Source of the DNA: Candidatus Howiella intestinavium
GTDB taxonomy: Bacteria > Bacillota > Clostridia > Oscillospirales > Acutalibacteraceae
Direction: 5' to 3'
NCBI GenBank assembly: GCA_904420585.1
Contig: CAJFVX010000024.1
Span: 1 to 64,000, forward strand
Length of the DNA: 64,000 nt
Part shown: positions 35,786 through 44,629 of the stretch, piece after piece
Numbering within the stretch: the stretch's first letter is position 1
Layout of the letters: each line of letters begins with the position of its first letter
Made by a program: the position numbers and the translations under genes
Notes under the pieces: generated by a model
Told to the model about the DNA's origin: nothing
The model's input: the letters and a program-made list of their open reading frames with translations, nothing else
The model's database searches: none

Positions 35786-35816
35786 ACTATAGTACCACAT
35801 TATGGGACTTTGTCAA
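35786..35816 (-). promoter_or_regulatory. metK promoter
   Basis: On the minus strand TTGACA (35816-35811) and TATAGT (35791-35786) with a 19-nt spacer; TACTAT offers a 16-nt alternative. It lies about 45 nt before the S-box aptamer. Confidence 0.6.
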
Positions 35817-35853
35817 CTATCTTTTGCAAGTCCGGGCTGTCAGGGAGCGATTA

Positions 35854-36417
35854 TTACGCCGTTTTTCCCAGCAGCCGGCCGTTTTTGCGCAGGAAGGGGG
35901 TCAGAGCCTTGAAAAGAATCCCGGTGAGGACGCTGTTGATACCGGCTTTCAGAAGGTTAAAGGGAAGGATGGCCGGAAGCAGAAGGTCGATAACGGCTTC
36001 CCGGGGCGCTCCCATATATAAGGGGGTCAGCCAGAGGTTCATGGGAATCATAACCAGGGCCATACCGACGGTGCCGAGAACCATGCCCAGAATGGCGTGG
36101 GTGAACTTGCCCTTCCGGCGGTAAAGGGCGCTGACCAGGATGACCAGCACACTGGAGGCCACCACATGCATCACCAGCCCATACCAGCCGTTCCCACCCA
36201 ACAGGAAGGCCTGCACCAAGGATACCACCAGCAGGATAAGCAGGCCGGGGACGGTGCCGTAGAGCATACTGCCCAAAAGGATGGGTACGTCGGCCATGTC
36301 GTACTCTAAGAAGCTGGCGGCCGGAATCAGGGGAAAGTGGATCAGCATGACCAGCACAACCGATATGGCGGCCAGCATAGCCATTTGAGCCAGACGGATA
36401 ACGTTTTCTTTTTTCAT
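35854..36417 (-). CDS. ribU: Riboflavin ECF transporter S component RibU
   Basis: The 187-residue membrane protein has six predicted helices and RibU-type segments: AMLAAISVVLVMLIHFPLIP, FLEYDMADVPILLGSMLYG (riboflavin-binding loop region), and ILPFNLLKAGINS near the C terminus. As the substrate-binding S component it imports riboflavin together with a shared EcfA/A'/T module not seen in this window. An FMN riboswitch lies in its leader, which confirms the substrate. ATG 36417 has AAGGAG upstream. Confidence 0.96.
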   Translation of the reverse strand: MKKENVIRLAQMAMLAAISVVLVMLIHFPLIPAASFLEYDMADVPILLGSMLYGTVPGLLILLVVSLVQAFLLGGNGWYGLVMHVVASSVLVILVSALYRRKGKFTHAILGMVLGTVGMALVMIPMNLWLTPLYMGAPREAVIDLLLPAILPFNLLKAGINSVLTGILFKALTPFLRKNGRLLGKTA

Positions 36418-36454
36418 ACAATCGACTCCTTATCCGCTATCTTTGGACGCAAAA

Positions 36455-36657
36455 AGCCCCGCAGATAAAACATCTGCGGGGCTGGAACGTACGCAATCGG
36501 CCTGATGGGAAATGAGGGGAACTGCGCGCGCCTTCTTCCATCCGGACTGTAACCGTCGGCTCCGGAATCACACCGGAATCAGCTGTGCAATACACAGGTC
36601 GCGGGCTCGCCGGCCAAGGCCGGATTACCGCCGGTGGGGAATTGCACCCCGCCCCGA
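36455..36657 (-). promoter_or_regulatory. FMN riboswitch (RFN element) with terminator controlling ribU
   Basis: On the minus strand the aptamer covers about 36657-36532: GGGGCGGGGTGCAATTCCCC, ACCGGCGGTAAT, AGCCCGCGACC, GATTCCGGTGTGATTCCGG, GCCGACGGTTACAGTCCGG and ATGGAAGAAGG. The expression platform is a perfect terminator (36455-36466 with 36472-36483) followed by TTTTTGC. FMN should switch ribU off. Confidence 0.96.
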
Positions 36658-36679
36658 AGACAGCAATAAATTTGTTATT

Positions 36680-36708
36680 ATAATATGCCCATCCGACCGG
36701 TTTGTCAA
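36680..36708 (-). promoter_or_regulatory. ribU promoter
   Basis: On the minus strand TTGACA (36708-36703), exactly 17 nt, TATTAT (36685-36680), directly upstream of the RFN element. Confidence 0.8.
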
Positions 36709-36736
36709 GAGGCCGCCGGCGATAAATTGAAAAAGG

Positions 36737-39700
36737 CTACTGCTGGATGCTTTTGAGGTAGTCCACAATCCCCTGCACCGTAGCGTCGGCGCTGGCCTCG
36801 TTAAAGGCGTCGGTGACTAAGAGGCTGTATTCGTCGGCGTTGCTGACAAAGCCGTTTTCGGTGAGAATGGCCGGGCAGTCGGAGACCCGCATGACGTAGA
36901 AATTCCCCCACTTATTCCCCCGCTGGTCCAGATACAGCCCGGCATTCCGGTTGTAGACCGCCCGGGACAAGGGCTCGGAAAAGGGGTTGAAATAGTAGCT
37001 TTCATACCCCTTGCTGGACGTGGAGGTGCTGGAGTTGCGGTGGAAGGAGATAAAGAGGTCGGGTTTTACCGATTTCACCGTCCGCACCCTGGGGTCAAGC
37101 CCCACCCGGTCGCTGTCGTTTTTGGTCAGGGTAACCTCCGCCCCCAGGGCTATCAGGCGATCCCGCGCCTTATAGGTGAGGGTGCTGTTCAAAATGGCCT
37201 CGGTATAGCGGGGATCCGACCCCACCGCCCCGGGGTCGCTGCCGCCGTGGCCGGGGTCCAGGACAATTTTTACCCCCTCCAGGGATACGCCGTATTGGTT
37301 GTCCGCCGCTTTCAGCTGCACCGGCTTTAAAAAGCTGAAAACCAGCTGTCCGTCGCTGTTGTACTCGGCGTTCCAGCCGTACAGCCCGCCGGTTTTCTTC
37401 AAATACAGCCGCAGGGTGTAGTCGGCCTCGTTCTTTATCCATTCGGCGCCGGAAAAGATGGGGTTGTCGGCCGGCAGGTCGATTTTCCCCTGGGCGGTGC
37501 CGGCGTAGCAGAAGGTGATGTCCACATGGTCGAAGGTGGGGGAGGAGATGGAATAGTTGGGCGCGCCGCCGGAGGGGTAGGGATTCTGATACCCCTGGGG
37601 CGCCAGCTTAAACCGGAAGGGGGCCTTCCAGTCCACGTCGAAGGTCATGTATAAGAAACGGTCGTCCTCCCGTACGCCGGCGGCCGTCACATTGTTGGTC
37701 TCGGGGAGGGTGCCCTCGTAGACCTTGATGTTGTCCCCCTTCTCCTCGGTGGAGGTATAGACCCGCTTGCCGTACCGGAGCACCCGGTAGGTGAATCCCG
37801 ACCCGGCGTCCATGACCGTGGAGCGGGAGCAGTAGTCCACCGTGCCGGCGGGCAGATAGTTGTTGGTGGGGCGGGAACGGTCATCGATGATGTTGCCGTC
37901 GAAGGTTTCGATCTGGTAGGAGACCGCCTCGGCAATGAGGCCGGTGCCCACGTTGATGTAATTCTCGCTGCCGTCGCCGGTTTCCTGGAAGGGGGGCAGG
38001 CCGGGGTCGTTCGGATTCCCCGCCCGGACGGTGATAACGCCCCCGGTCATGGACTCGCTCTGGCCGCCGTAGTGGGCTGTAAAGGAGATTTGCCCCATGC
38101 GGGTGTCGGACGACAGGTTGGAGGGCATGGAGAAGGTGCCCAGATAGGTAATGAAGTCTCCGCCCGTATCCTCGGGATTGTCGCTGATTTGGGGATCCAG
38201 GGCAATGGATGTATCCCCCAGGCTGGCGGTGACGGTGCTGCCCTTCCGGGCCACCGCCTTGACCATGATGACCGCGCCGCCGTCCAGGGTAAGATCCCCC
38301 GCCGGGGCGATTTCTTTCAGCAGCACCTGCCGGTAGGTGACGGTGTAGGTAAGGGTCTGTCCTTTGTGCTGGAAGGTGAAGGTGTTGGCGCCTGTCTGCA
38401 AATCCATCTGCAAGGAGAAGTAGCCGGCGTCGGTGCGGGTGACCTCCTGCCCGTTTAGGAGCAGGGGAAACTGGGTGTCGGAAGCCCCCACAAAGCCGAT
38501 GCTGGATTCGGTGGTGGTCAGATTCCGGCTGGCCGGGCTGCTGATGCGCAGGTCGGCGGGCTGGTACCCCTCCGGCAGCTGGCCGGTGAGATATTTCTGC
38601 AGCACCGCCGCGCCGCCGCTGGTATCCTCGGTCAGGTCGGCCAGGGTGTAAAAGGCCGAGCCGGCCGAAGCGAAACCCTTCAGCGCTGCCACTTGTTTGA
38701 CCAGCTGGTCGGGACTTTCGTAGCCCTCTGCAGCCGCCAGGGCCTTGTCGGCGGCGTGGCGGAAACAGAGGCCGAAATGTCCCTCGGCCTTTTGATTCCA
38801 CCAGGCGGCCACGGTTTCAAAGGGGGCTGCCCCATCGCCGGTTGCGGTGGCCGAGACCATGGCCCAGTCAAAATATCCCGCCTGGAGCCAGCCCAGGGTA
38901 TCCGCCCCGGCCGCGTAGGATTCCGCCGCCGCGGTCTCCAGCTCTATGCCGCCCTGGACCGTGGCCGCCTTCGCCCATACAGGGTCGGCCGCTACCCCCA
39001 GATATAAGCTGCCGTTTGCTTCCCGGATGGCCTGGGAAGCCTGCCGCACGGCGGCGGTAAGCCGGTCCCGGCGGAAGGCGTCGTAGCCCATGCCGCCGCC
39101 CTCCGCCATGTAATCGGCATAGGAGCCGCCGGATGTCCCGTAGGCGCAGCCCTCCAGCAGCAGGCCGTCCAGCCCCTGGATTCCCGCTATGGCTGCCGCC
39201 CCCTCGACGGCCGCAGCGGCATCCTCTGACCGGGATAAATCCAGCTGCTGCCCCTCCGACAGGTCGTAGACGGCGTACAGGGCCATCCCTTTGGCATGGG
39301 CCGTATCAATGGCCAAATCCAAATAACTGCCCCCGGACGGGGCTGCCGCCTGGGTTTTATCATTTACGGGAAACAGGATGGTGTTGCAGCCGTATGTCCC
39401 GGCTGCGTCCATAGCCGTTTCCAGGGATGCGGCGGCCTGTACGCCGTCCTGTCCCTGGGTCAGAAATTCCCGCCCGGCCGTTATGTATGTCCCGACGATG
39501 CGGTCGGAGCGGGTTACGGCCAGCGTGGTTCCCGAGGAGGTGGAACCGGCCAGGGCCTGTCCGCTGTCCGCCGGCCGGGAAACTTCGGCGGCTGAAGGGT
39601 CGGCTTCAGGCGTGCGGAACAGCCCCGAAAGGGCCAGGCCGCCGCCCACAAGGGCCAGGGCCACGAGGCAGGCGCCGCCGATGAGGAGGGCTCGCAGGCG

Positions 39701-40321
39701 GCTTTTTCTGCCGCCTTTTTGAACTGTCGGCATATCGTCTGCTAAACCGTATTCCAGCCCTTCCTGGTTTGCATAAGCCCCGGCAACCGCCTCGTCTTCC
39801 ACCGGGGAAGGGCCGGTGCCCGGTGCGAAATCTCCTGCATCGGAAGAGGCCTCCATCTCATCTGCGGAAAGAGCGGCGTCCGGCTCCGGATAAGCCGGTT
39901 CCGTCTCGCCGCCGCCATCCGGCCTGTCAGAGTTATCGGCCATAGAACTCGCTTCATCGTCCGCCGGAAGAATCCCAGTATCCGGTGCAGGCTTGGATGG
40001 ATTGGCAAGGGCGTCTGTATCTTCGGCGGAACTGGCTTCGGTCCTTTCGGCAGCAACCGGCATGGCTCCATAGCTTCCGGTATCCTCCCCCTGTCCGATA
40101 GCTTTCCCGCGCAGTCTTACCCGGCCGGCAGCCCGTCCGCTGTCTGTACGGCTTATATGATACAAAGGCGAGCCGGCATCCGCCGGGCAATCCGCGTTTA
40201 ATCTGTCTTCCGTATGGGCGGCATCGCGGAAAGCCGCCGGCCGCCGTGTGATTTTATCTTTCTTTCTCCGGCTGGCGGCGTGCTGGGCCGGCCGGAAAAA
40301 TCCTTTTTTCTTATCCCCCAT
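36737..40321 (-). CDS. Membrane-anchored N-acetylmuramoyl-L-alanine amidase with a degenerate GHL10-like module
   Basis: The 1,194-residue protein has a long, acidic, low-complexity cytosolic N terminus (about 1-205), one TM helix (about 212-232, LLIGGACLVALALVGGGLAL), an extracellular module of about 270-610 that resembles a diverged family-10-like TIM barrel (GTYITAGREFL, TILFPVNDK), beta domains (about 620-960), and a C-terminal Amidase_3 domain (about 1,010-1,190). Amidase zinc and catalytic residues are visible: VLDPGHGGSDPG (His), TEAIL (Glu), LFISFHRNS (His) and AILTENGFVSN (Glu). It cuts the sugar-peptide bond in peptidoglycan. It is downstream of the GHL10 lipoprotein gene by 11 nt and co-transcribed. 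Confidence 0.88.
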   Translation of the reverse strand: MGDKKKGFFRPAQHAASRRKKDKITRRPAAFRDAAHTEDRLNADCPADAGSPLYHISRTDSGRAAGRVRLRGKAIGQGEDTGSYGAMPVAAERTEASSAEDTDALANPSKPAPDTGILPADDEASSMADNSDRPDGGGETEPAYPEPDAALSADEMEASSDAGDFAPGTGPSPVEDEAVAGAYANQEGLEYGLADDMPTVQKGGRKSRLRALLIGGACLVALALVGGGLALSGLFRTPEADPSAAEVSRPADSGQALAGSTSSGTTLAVTRSDRIVGTYITAGREFLTQGQDGVQAAASLETAMDAAGTYGCNTILFPVNDKTQAAAPSGGSYLDLAIDTAHAKGMALYAVYDLSEGQQLDLSRSEDAAAAVEGAAAIAGIQGLDGLLLEGCAYGTSGGSYADYMAEGGGMGYDAFRRDRLTAAVRQASQAIREANGSLYLGVAADPVWAKAATVQGGIELETAAAESYAAGADTLGWLQAGYFDWAMVSATATGDGAAPFETVAAWWNQKAEGHFGLCFRHAADKALAAAEGYESPDQLVKQVAALKGFASAGSAFYTLADLTEDTSGGAAVLQKYLTGQLPEGYQPADLRISSPASRNLTTTESSIGFVGASDTQFPLLLNGQEVTRTDAGYFSLQMDLQTGANTFTFQHKGQTLTYTVTYRQVLLKEIAPAGDLTLDGGAVIMVKAVARKGSTVTASLGDTSIALDPQISDNPEDTGGDFITYLGTFSMPSNLSSDTRMGQISFTAHYGGQSESMTGGVITVRAGNPNDPGLPPFQETGDGSENYINVGTGLIAEAVSYQIETFDGNIIDDRSRPTNNYLPAGTVDYCSRSTVMDAGSGFTYRVLRYGKRVYTSTEEKGDNIKVYEGTLPETNNVTAAGVREDDRFLYMTFDVDWKAPFRFKLAPQGYQNPYPSGGAPNYSISSPTFDHVDITFCYAGTAQGKIDLPADNPIFSGAEWIKNEADYTLRLYLKKTGGLYGWNAEYNSDGQLVFSFLKPVQLKAADNQYGVSLEGVKIVLDPGHGGSDPGAVGSDPRYTEAILNSTLTYKARDRLIALGAEVTLTKNDSDRVGLDPRVRTVKSVKPDLFISFHRNSSTSTSSKGYESYYFNPFSEPLSRAVYNRNAGLYLDQRGNKWGNFYVMRVSDCPAILTENGFVSNADEYSLLVTDAFNEASADATVQGIVDYLKSIQQ

Positions 40322-40332
40322 GGATATCCTCC

Positions 40333-41784
40333 TTACGATTGCAAAACATCCTCAAAAGCCTGCATATGGGCCTGGTTTAAGGCCGCGCTGCTGACGATGG
40401 AGCCGTAGGAATACAGCATAAAACCATCGGCCCCCGCCTGCCGCAGCAGGGAAAGCTGCCGGCTTAAAATATCCTCCGACTCCTGCCATTCGGTGCTGCC
40501 GGCATCCTCTGTGCCGATTTTATAGGCCGCCAGCCCCACATAGAGCCGCACGCCCTCTGCCCGGGGCAGGGACAGCCACTGGTTCAAAAGATTGTCAAAC
40601 CGGAAATCCGCTTTTGGGTACTGGAAGCCGAAATACAGCTGGGGGGTTATGTAGTGGGCGTAGCCGCCCTCCCGCATCCATAAGGCTATATCGGCGTAGA
40701 GTTCCTGATAATTCCGGTCGCTGCCGTCGTTCGAAATATGGGCCGAGGGGCTGATGCCAAAGGGCACGCCCCGGCTGTCGGCCAGCCGGTAGACCGCCTG
40801 CATCAGGCTGTTTACATTGGCCCGCCGCCAGTCCCCCAGTGACAGGGCGTTATTTCCCGCCTTTTCCGCATAGGCCGTATAGGTGGCGGCGTCAAAGGCC
40901 GGGTCGGAGGTGGGGTAGAAGTAGTCGTCAAAATGGATGCCGTCCACATCATAATTGTCCAGGATTTCCCGGACGCCGTCCAGAATCAGCTTCTGCATCT
41001 CCACCACGCCGGGGTTGTAGTACATCCCGCCGTCCCAGGGGATGGCCCAGCTGTCGTTGGATGGGTCGCCGTCGGTCAGACAGACCCGGGCCGGATTGTT
41101 TTCGGCCAGTTCCATTGGGTCGTCGGTCTTGTTGGATACCCGGTAAGGGTTCAGCCAGGCGTGAAAGGCAAGGCCCCGGTCGTGGGCCGCCTCAATAAGG
41201 ATGTTCAAGGGGTCATAGCCGGGATTTTGCCCCTGCTGCCCGGCGGCATACTCGCTCCAGGGAAAGTAGGACGAAGGATAGAATGCGTCCGAGTTGGCCC
41301 GTACATGCACCACCACGGTGTTCAGCCCCATGCCCTTTATTTTGTCAAACATGCCGCCAATCATATCCGCAAACTGGTCTGCGGTTTTTCCCCGGCCGTC
41401 CAGCTCATAGTAGGAAATCCAGACCGCCCGCATTTCCCCCTCCTGCACCACCGGCTTGGCTGCCGGCAGCTGCGGCGTGACGGTTTCTGTTTGCCCGGAT
41501 GGTGCCGCCGAAGAATCCACCGGGGCGGATACGCCGGACGAGGCTGCCGGCGACATGGCCCCGCCTGAAGAGGGTGCGGCCTCATCCACGGATGTCACAG
41601 GCGCCGATGAACCGGCGGAAACCGCAGACGAAGGGGCCACAGAAAAGGCAGACGATTGTATCGAAGCCGGTTTGGAGGAGGGAAATACGGCGTCGGCCTT
41701 GGTACAGCCGGCCAAAAGCAGCAGGCTGAGCAGCAGGGCCAGCAGCAGATAGGGGCGGAAAGGGCGTGGGAAATGCATAGGCAA
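40333..41784 (-). CDS. GHL10 (DUF187) family glycosyl hydrolase-like lipoprotein
   Basis: The 483-residue protein has a lipoprotein signal (LLLALLLSLLLLAGC, lipobox at about 23-27), a Ser/Ala/Pro-rich linker to about 110 and a TIM-barrel domain of the family-10-like group: EMRAVWISYYELDG, GLNTVVVHVRANSDAFYPSS, DVDGIHFDDYFYP (likely catalytic acid region) and GVPFGISPSAHISND. Homologues such as Bacillus YngK are secreted and act on cell-wall or related glycans; the substrate is not settled. It has its own promoter and leads the amidase gene, which suggests joint work on peptidoglycan. Confidence 0.9.
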   Translation of the reverse strand: MPMHFPRPFRPYLLLALLLSLLLLAGCTKADAVFPSSKPASIQSSAFSVAPSSAVSAGSSAPVTSVDEAAPSSGGAMSPAASSGVSAPVDSSAAPSGQTETVTPQLPAAKPVVQEGEMRAVWISYYELDGRGKTADQFADMIGGMFDKIKGMGLNTVVVHVRANSDAFYPSSYFPWSEYAAGQQGQNPGYDPLNILIEAAHDRGLAFHAWLNPYRVSNKTDDPMELAENNPARVCLTDGDPSNDSWAIPWDGGMYYNPGVVEMQKLILDGVREILDNYDVDGIHFDDYFYPTSDPAFDAATYTAYAEKAGNNALSLGDWRRANVNSLMQAVYRLADSRGVPFGISPSAHISNDGSDRNYQELYADIALWMREGGYAHYITPQLYFGFQYPKADFRFDNLLNQWLSLPRAEGVRLYVGLAAYKIGTEDAGSTEWQESEDILSRQLSLLRQAGADGFMLYSYGSIVSSAALNQAHMQAFEDVLQS

Positions 41785-41807
41785 CCTCCTGGAATTATAT
41801 ATAGAAC

Positions 41808-41836
41808 ATTGTACTTCTTTTGTGCGGCCTGGTCAA
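41808..41836 (-). promoter_or_regulatory. Promoter of the GHL10-amidase operon
   Basis: On the minus strand TTGACC (41836-41831), 17 nt, TACAAT (41813-41808), 24 nt before the ATG. Confidence 0.7.
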
Positions 41837-41897
41837 CAAAAATACGGGGAGTTCGACAAAAATCCGGCGGGGAAATCCTGGTAATATCCCATAGAAT

Positions 41898-41907
41898 GTG
41901 GTATACT
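41898..41907 (+). promoter_or_regulatory. Extended -10 promoter of the zinc-ribbon/DUF1294/MGMT operon
   Basis: TGTGGTATACT includes the extended -10 TGGTATACT (41899-41907), 26 nt before the first gene; the -35 region is poor. Confidence 0.45.
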
Positions 41908-41932
41908 TTTAAAAAGAAAGCGGGGTGCAGGT

Positions 41933-42205
41933 ATGGCCATACTGGACGTTAAGTCCCGGCTTGAGTATGTGGGGGACTGCTGTTATCCCTGTCCGAACTG
42001 CGGCGGGCCGGCGGCCCTTGCAGTCTACCGGCTGGACAGCCGCCCCAAGGTGCTGGGCCTGCCGGCTGCTCGTCTGCGCAGACGGTATCTGGGAATATGC
42101 AGCGGCTGCGGAGCGCGGTACAGCCTGCCTGAGGACAAGGGGCGGGCCATGGAGAAGGGCGGCCCGGTGACCCTGTTTATCTCGGACATATCCCCCTGGG
42201 AATGA
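41933..42205 (+). CDS. Zinc-ribbon protein of unknown function
   Basis: A 90-residue protein with four paired cysteines: CPNC at about 20-23 and CSGC at about 56-59, separated by a basic stretch (RRRY), which is the layout of a treble-clef or zinc-ribbon fold. It ends ISDISPWE. A GGGGTGCAGGT site precedes ATG 41933. It opens a three-gene operon with DUF1294 and MGMT genes; no function is known. Confidence 0.75.
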   Translation: MAILDVKSRLEYVGDCCYPCPNCGGPAALAVYRLDSRPKVLGLPAARLRRRYLGICSGCGARYSLPEDKGRAMEKGGPVTLFISDISPWE

Positions 42206-42217
42206 GAAAGGGCGTTT

Positions 42218-42520
42218 ATGGATTTTTTTATAACCCGCATACTACCAGTATATTGTCTGGTCATCGGACTTATCTCTGTTTTTGTGACCATTCTGGACAA
42301 GAGGGCGGCCCGCCGCCATACTCATCGGGTGCCTGAACGCCGGCTTATGCTGCTGGCCTTTGCAGGCGGGGCGCTGCCCATGTATACCGTCATGCTGCTT
42401 ATCCGGCATAAAACCCTGCATAAAAAATTTATGATTGGCCTGCCGGTGTTTATCCTGCTGCATATTTTTCTGCTGGCCGCCCTGCTGTACGGCAGCGGCC
42501 TGCTGCAGCTCCCCATCTGA
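42218..42520 (+). CDS. DUF1294 family membrane protein
   Basis: The 100-residue protein has three TM helices (about 7-25, 43-63, 72-95) and the DUF1294 core DKRAARRHTHRVPERRLMLL, FAGGALPMYTVM and HKTLHKKFMIGLPVF. Its function is unknown. It begins 12 nt after the zinc-ribbon gene and ends 13 nt before the MGMT gene, in an operon. Confidence 0.88.
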   Translation: MDFFITRILPVYCLVIGLISVFVTILDKRAARRHTHRVPERRLMLLAFAGGALPMYTVMLLIRHKTLHKKFMIGLPVFILLHIFLLAALLYGSGLLQLPI

Positions 42521-42533
42521 AAGGAGACGGAAG

Positions 42534-43004
42534 ATGGAAAGATATGCTTATTATCCAACAGAATTCGGATACATAAAAATCGGCTGTACCCCGGATGCGG
42601 TGACGGCGCTTACCTTCGTGCAGCACCCGGAAGGGGAAAGCAGGCCGACACCTCTTTCCGATGCCGCTTTCCGGCAGGTGCGGGATTACCTGGACGGTGG
42701 GCGGCAAAGTTTTGATTTTCCCTATATCCTGCGGGGGACGGCCTTTCAGCAGAAGGTCTGGAAGGCGCTGCTGGAAATTCCCTACGGTGAAACGAGAACC
42801 TACGGGGAAATCGCCGCAGCCATAGGCAGCCCCAAGGCCTGCCGGGCGGTAGGTATGGCCAACCGGCGGAACCCCATCTGGATTGTGGTGCCCTGCCACC
42901 GGGTGGTGGGCGCCGGCGGAAGCCTGACGGGCTATGCCGGGGGCCTTGCCATGAAGGAGGCACTTTTGCAGTTGGAGCGGAAAAATAGAACTGTCAAAAG
43001 ATAA
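42534..43004 (+). CDS. ogt: Methylated-DNA--protein-cysteine methyltransferase
   Basis: The 156-residue suicide enzyme removes methyl from O6-methylguanine. The helix-turn-helix and active site are intact: GTAFQQKVWKALLEIPYGETRTYGEIA, split here as VWKALLEIPYGETRTYGEIA, then RAVGMANRRNPIWIVVPCHRVVG with the acceptor Cys of PCHR, and GYAGGLAMKEALLQLE. ATG 42534 follows AAGGAG; upstream in-frame codons belong to the DUF1294 overlap. Last gene of the operon, with a terminator 8 nt further on. Confidence 0.95.
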   Translation: MERYAYYPTEFGYIKIGCTPDAVTALTFVQHPEGESRPTPLSDAAFRQVRDYLDGGRQSFDFPYILRGTAFQQKVWKALLEIPYGETRTYGEIAAAIGSPKACRAVGMANRRNPIWIVVPCHRVVGAGGSLTGYAGGLAMKEALLQLERKNRTVKR

Positions 43005-43011
43005 AGGAGAA

Positions 43012-43053
43012 CCCCGTACGGGCCGCAAGCGCGTGCCTTGTACGGGGATTTTT
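43012..43053 (+). terminator. Terminator after the MGMT gene
   Basis: CCCCGTAC (43012-43019) pairs with GTACGGGG (43040-43047), with further pairing inside the loop, followed by ATTTTTG. Confidence 0.8.
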
Positions 43054-43066
43054 GTCAGCGGAGGGG

Positions 43067-43843
43067 TTAGTCCGGCTGTCTATCCGTCCTGTCCTGCTTT
43101 TTCCCGGGACAGAGGCATTTTTCCAGCCGGTCGGTCAAACGACAGAGGGCGAACCCAAAGCCGCCGAAGAGGAAGATGCCCAAAAGCATGCGGTCATACT
43201 CCAGTCTGACCCACATGTCCATAATAAAAAAGCCCATGCCGTACCGGGTGCCGTAGGCCTCGGCCAAAAAGAGGATGGAGATGCCGGCGGCAAGGCCATT
43301 GCGCAGAACGGTAAACAGGGCGGGCAGGCAGGCGGGCAGGGCTATATCCAGGAGCATCCGCCAGCCGGACAGCCCGGCGGCCCGGTAAGGCGCAAAGAGG
43401 ACGGGCGGGATTTCCCGTAGGGCGTCCCGGACGGACAGAACCAGGGGAAAGAAGAGGATGAGGAAGACCAGAGCCGCCTTGGAACCCTCTCCCACGCCGA
43501 AGGCAAGCAGGAGCAGGGGCAGCAGGGCGGCCTTGGGTAAGGTCCCCAGCAGGTAGAGCAGGCCGGAAAGATACCGGTCAGACCTTGGAAAAAAGCCCAG
43601 AAGGAGGCCCAAAGGCAGCCCGATAAGCAGGGCCGGAAGGAGTCCTGCGGCCAGGCGGCCGGCGCTGAAAAGCAGATGCAGCCCAGGGGGCTGCCAGCAA
43701 TCTCTAAAGGAAAGCAGCACGGCGGCAGGGGAGGGAAAAAGGGGATGGCCGGCCAGCATGGCGGCTCCCTGCCAGGCTGAAAGGGCGCAGAAGGGGATAA
43801 GGCAGGGGCGCAGCCGCCGGAGCCATCCGGCCGCTTTGGACAT
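43067..43843 (-). CDS. ABC transporter permease (SsuC/TauC/ThiX type)
   Basis: The 258-residue inner-membrane permease has about six helices and the EAA-like loop (PVLFAPYRAAGLSGWRMLLDIALPACLPALF, here LSGWRMLLDIALPACLPA), which is the BPD_transp_1 signature of nitrate/sulfonate/taurine-type importers. It lies 93 nt after the ATPase gene, at the end of the leftward UbiD-to-permease run. A GGAGG site precedes ATG 43843. The substrate is unknown; see the cluster discussion. Confidence 0.88.
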   Translation of the reverse strand: MSKAAGWLRRLRPCLIPFCALSAWQGAAMLAGHPLFPSPAAVLLSFRDCWQPPGLHLLFSAGRLAAGLLPALLIGLPLGLLLGFFPRSDRYLSGLLYLLGTLPKAALLPLLLLAFGVGEGSKAALVFLILFFPLVLSVRDALREIPPVLFAPYRAAGLSGWRMLLDIALPACLPALFTVLRNGLAAGISILFLAEAYGTRYGMGFFIMDMWVRLEYDRMLLGIFLFGGFGFALCRLTDRLEKCLCPGKKQDRTDRQPD

Positions 43844-43936
43844 GGCAAACCTCCTTTCCGGACGCTATGCAGGTATAGGCTTTCCCGCCGGCAAAGAACC
43901 GGCGGACATATGTACAGAACGGTGGGACAGCCTCGT

Positions 43937-44629
43937 CTATACAATCCCATGATTCCCGGAAATCCAGGCCTGCCCCACCCTTTCAGGAACTTTGACCGTC
44001 GTTTGCCGGAAGTCTTCTGCCTGGCCTGCTGGGGAGCAAACCGGGTAAAATTTCATCTCCGCCAGGCCGGCCTCCTCGGCGTCATGGGATGTAAGGAGCA
44101 AAGCGGCGCCTGTGCGGGTCAAATAGGCGTCCAGAAGGTTCCGGACCAAGGCCCGGGCCGCTCCGTCCAGCCCGGTAAAGGGTTCGTCCAGCAGAAGAAG
44201 GCGGGGGGCGGCCGCCAGGGTGCGGGCCAGCATGGCCCGGCGGTATTGCCCGCCGCTGAGGGCGGCCGGATACCGTCCCTCCATCCCTTCCAGTCCCAGC
44301 CGGCGGCAGAGGAGCATCGCCTCTGCCGTCCCACCCTTCCGCCCCACGGCTCGTGCCATGCCGGTGATATTCTGCTCCACCGTCCGGAAGGGCAGCAGGC
44401 AGGGCTCCTGGGGCATGTACCCGATACGTACGCCCCCGCCTACCCGCCGCCGTCCCTCAAAGCAGGTGTGCAGGCCGGCGGCGACGCGCAGATAGGTGGA
44501 TTTCCCGCAGCCCGAGGGGCCGGTGAGCGCCGCCCCTTCCCCCGGCCCCAGCCGCAGCGCAAGGGGGCATCCCACAGGCCGGGGCGGGTTCCCCCCCTTC
44601 CCAGGGTAAAAAGCCCTTTCAATCCGCAA
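43937..44629 (-). CDS. ABC transporter ATP-binding protein (SsuB/TauB type)
   Basis: The 230-residue ATPase has Walker A GPSGCGKST (about 37-45), Q-loop PQEPCLLP, signature LSGGQ (about 123-127), Walker B LLLLDEP and H-loop TSHDAEE. It drives the importer formed with the permease and lipoprotein beside it. It begins at TTG 44629, overlapping the end of the binding-protein gene by 11 nt. The N-terminal beta-strand region is unusually Pro/Gly-rich compared with typical SsuB proteins. Confidence 0.9.
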   Translation of the reverse strand: MRIERAFYPGKGGNPPRPVGCPLALRLGPGEGAALTGPSGCGKSTYLRVAAGLHTCFEGRRRVGGGVRIGYMPQEPCLLPFRTVEQNITGMARAVGRKGGTAEAMLLCRRLGLEGMEGRYPAALSGGQYRRAMLARTLAAAPRLLLLDEPFTGLDGAARALVRNLLDAYLTRTGAALLLTSHDAEEAGLAEMKFYPVCSPAGQAEDFRQTTVKVPERVGQAWISGNHGIV

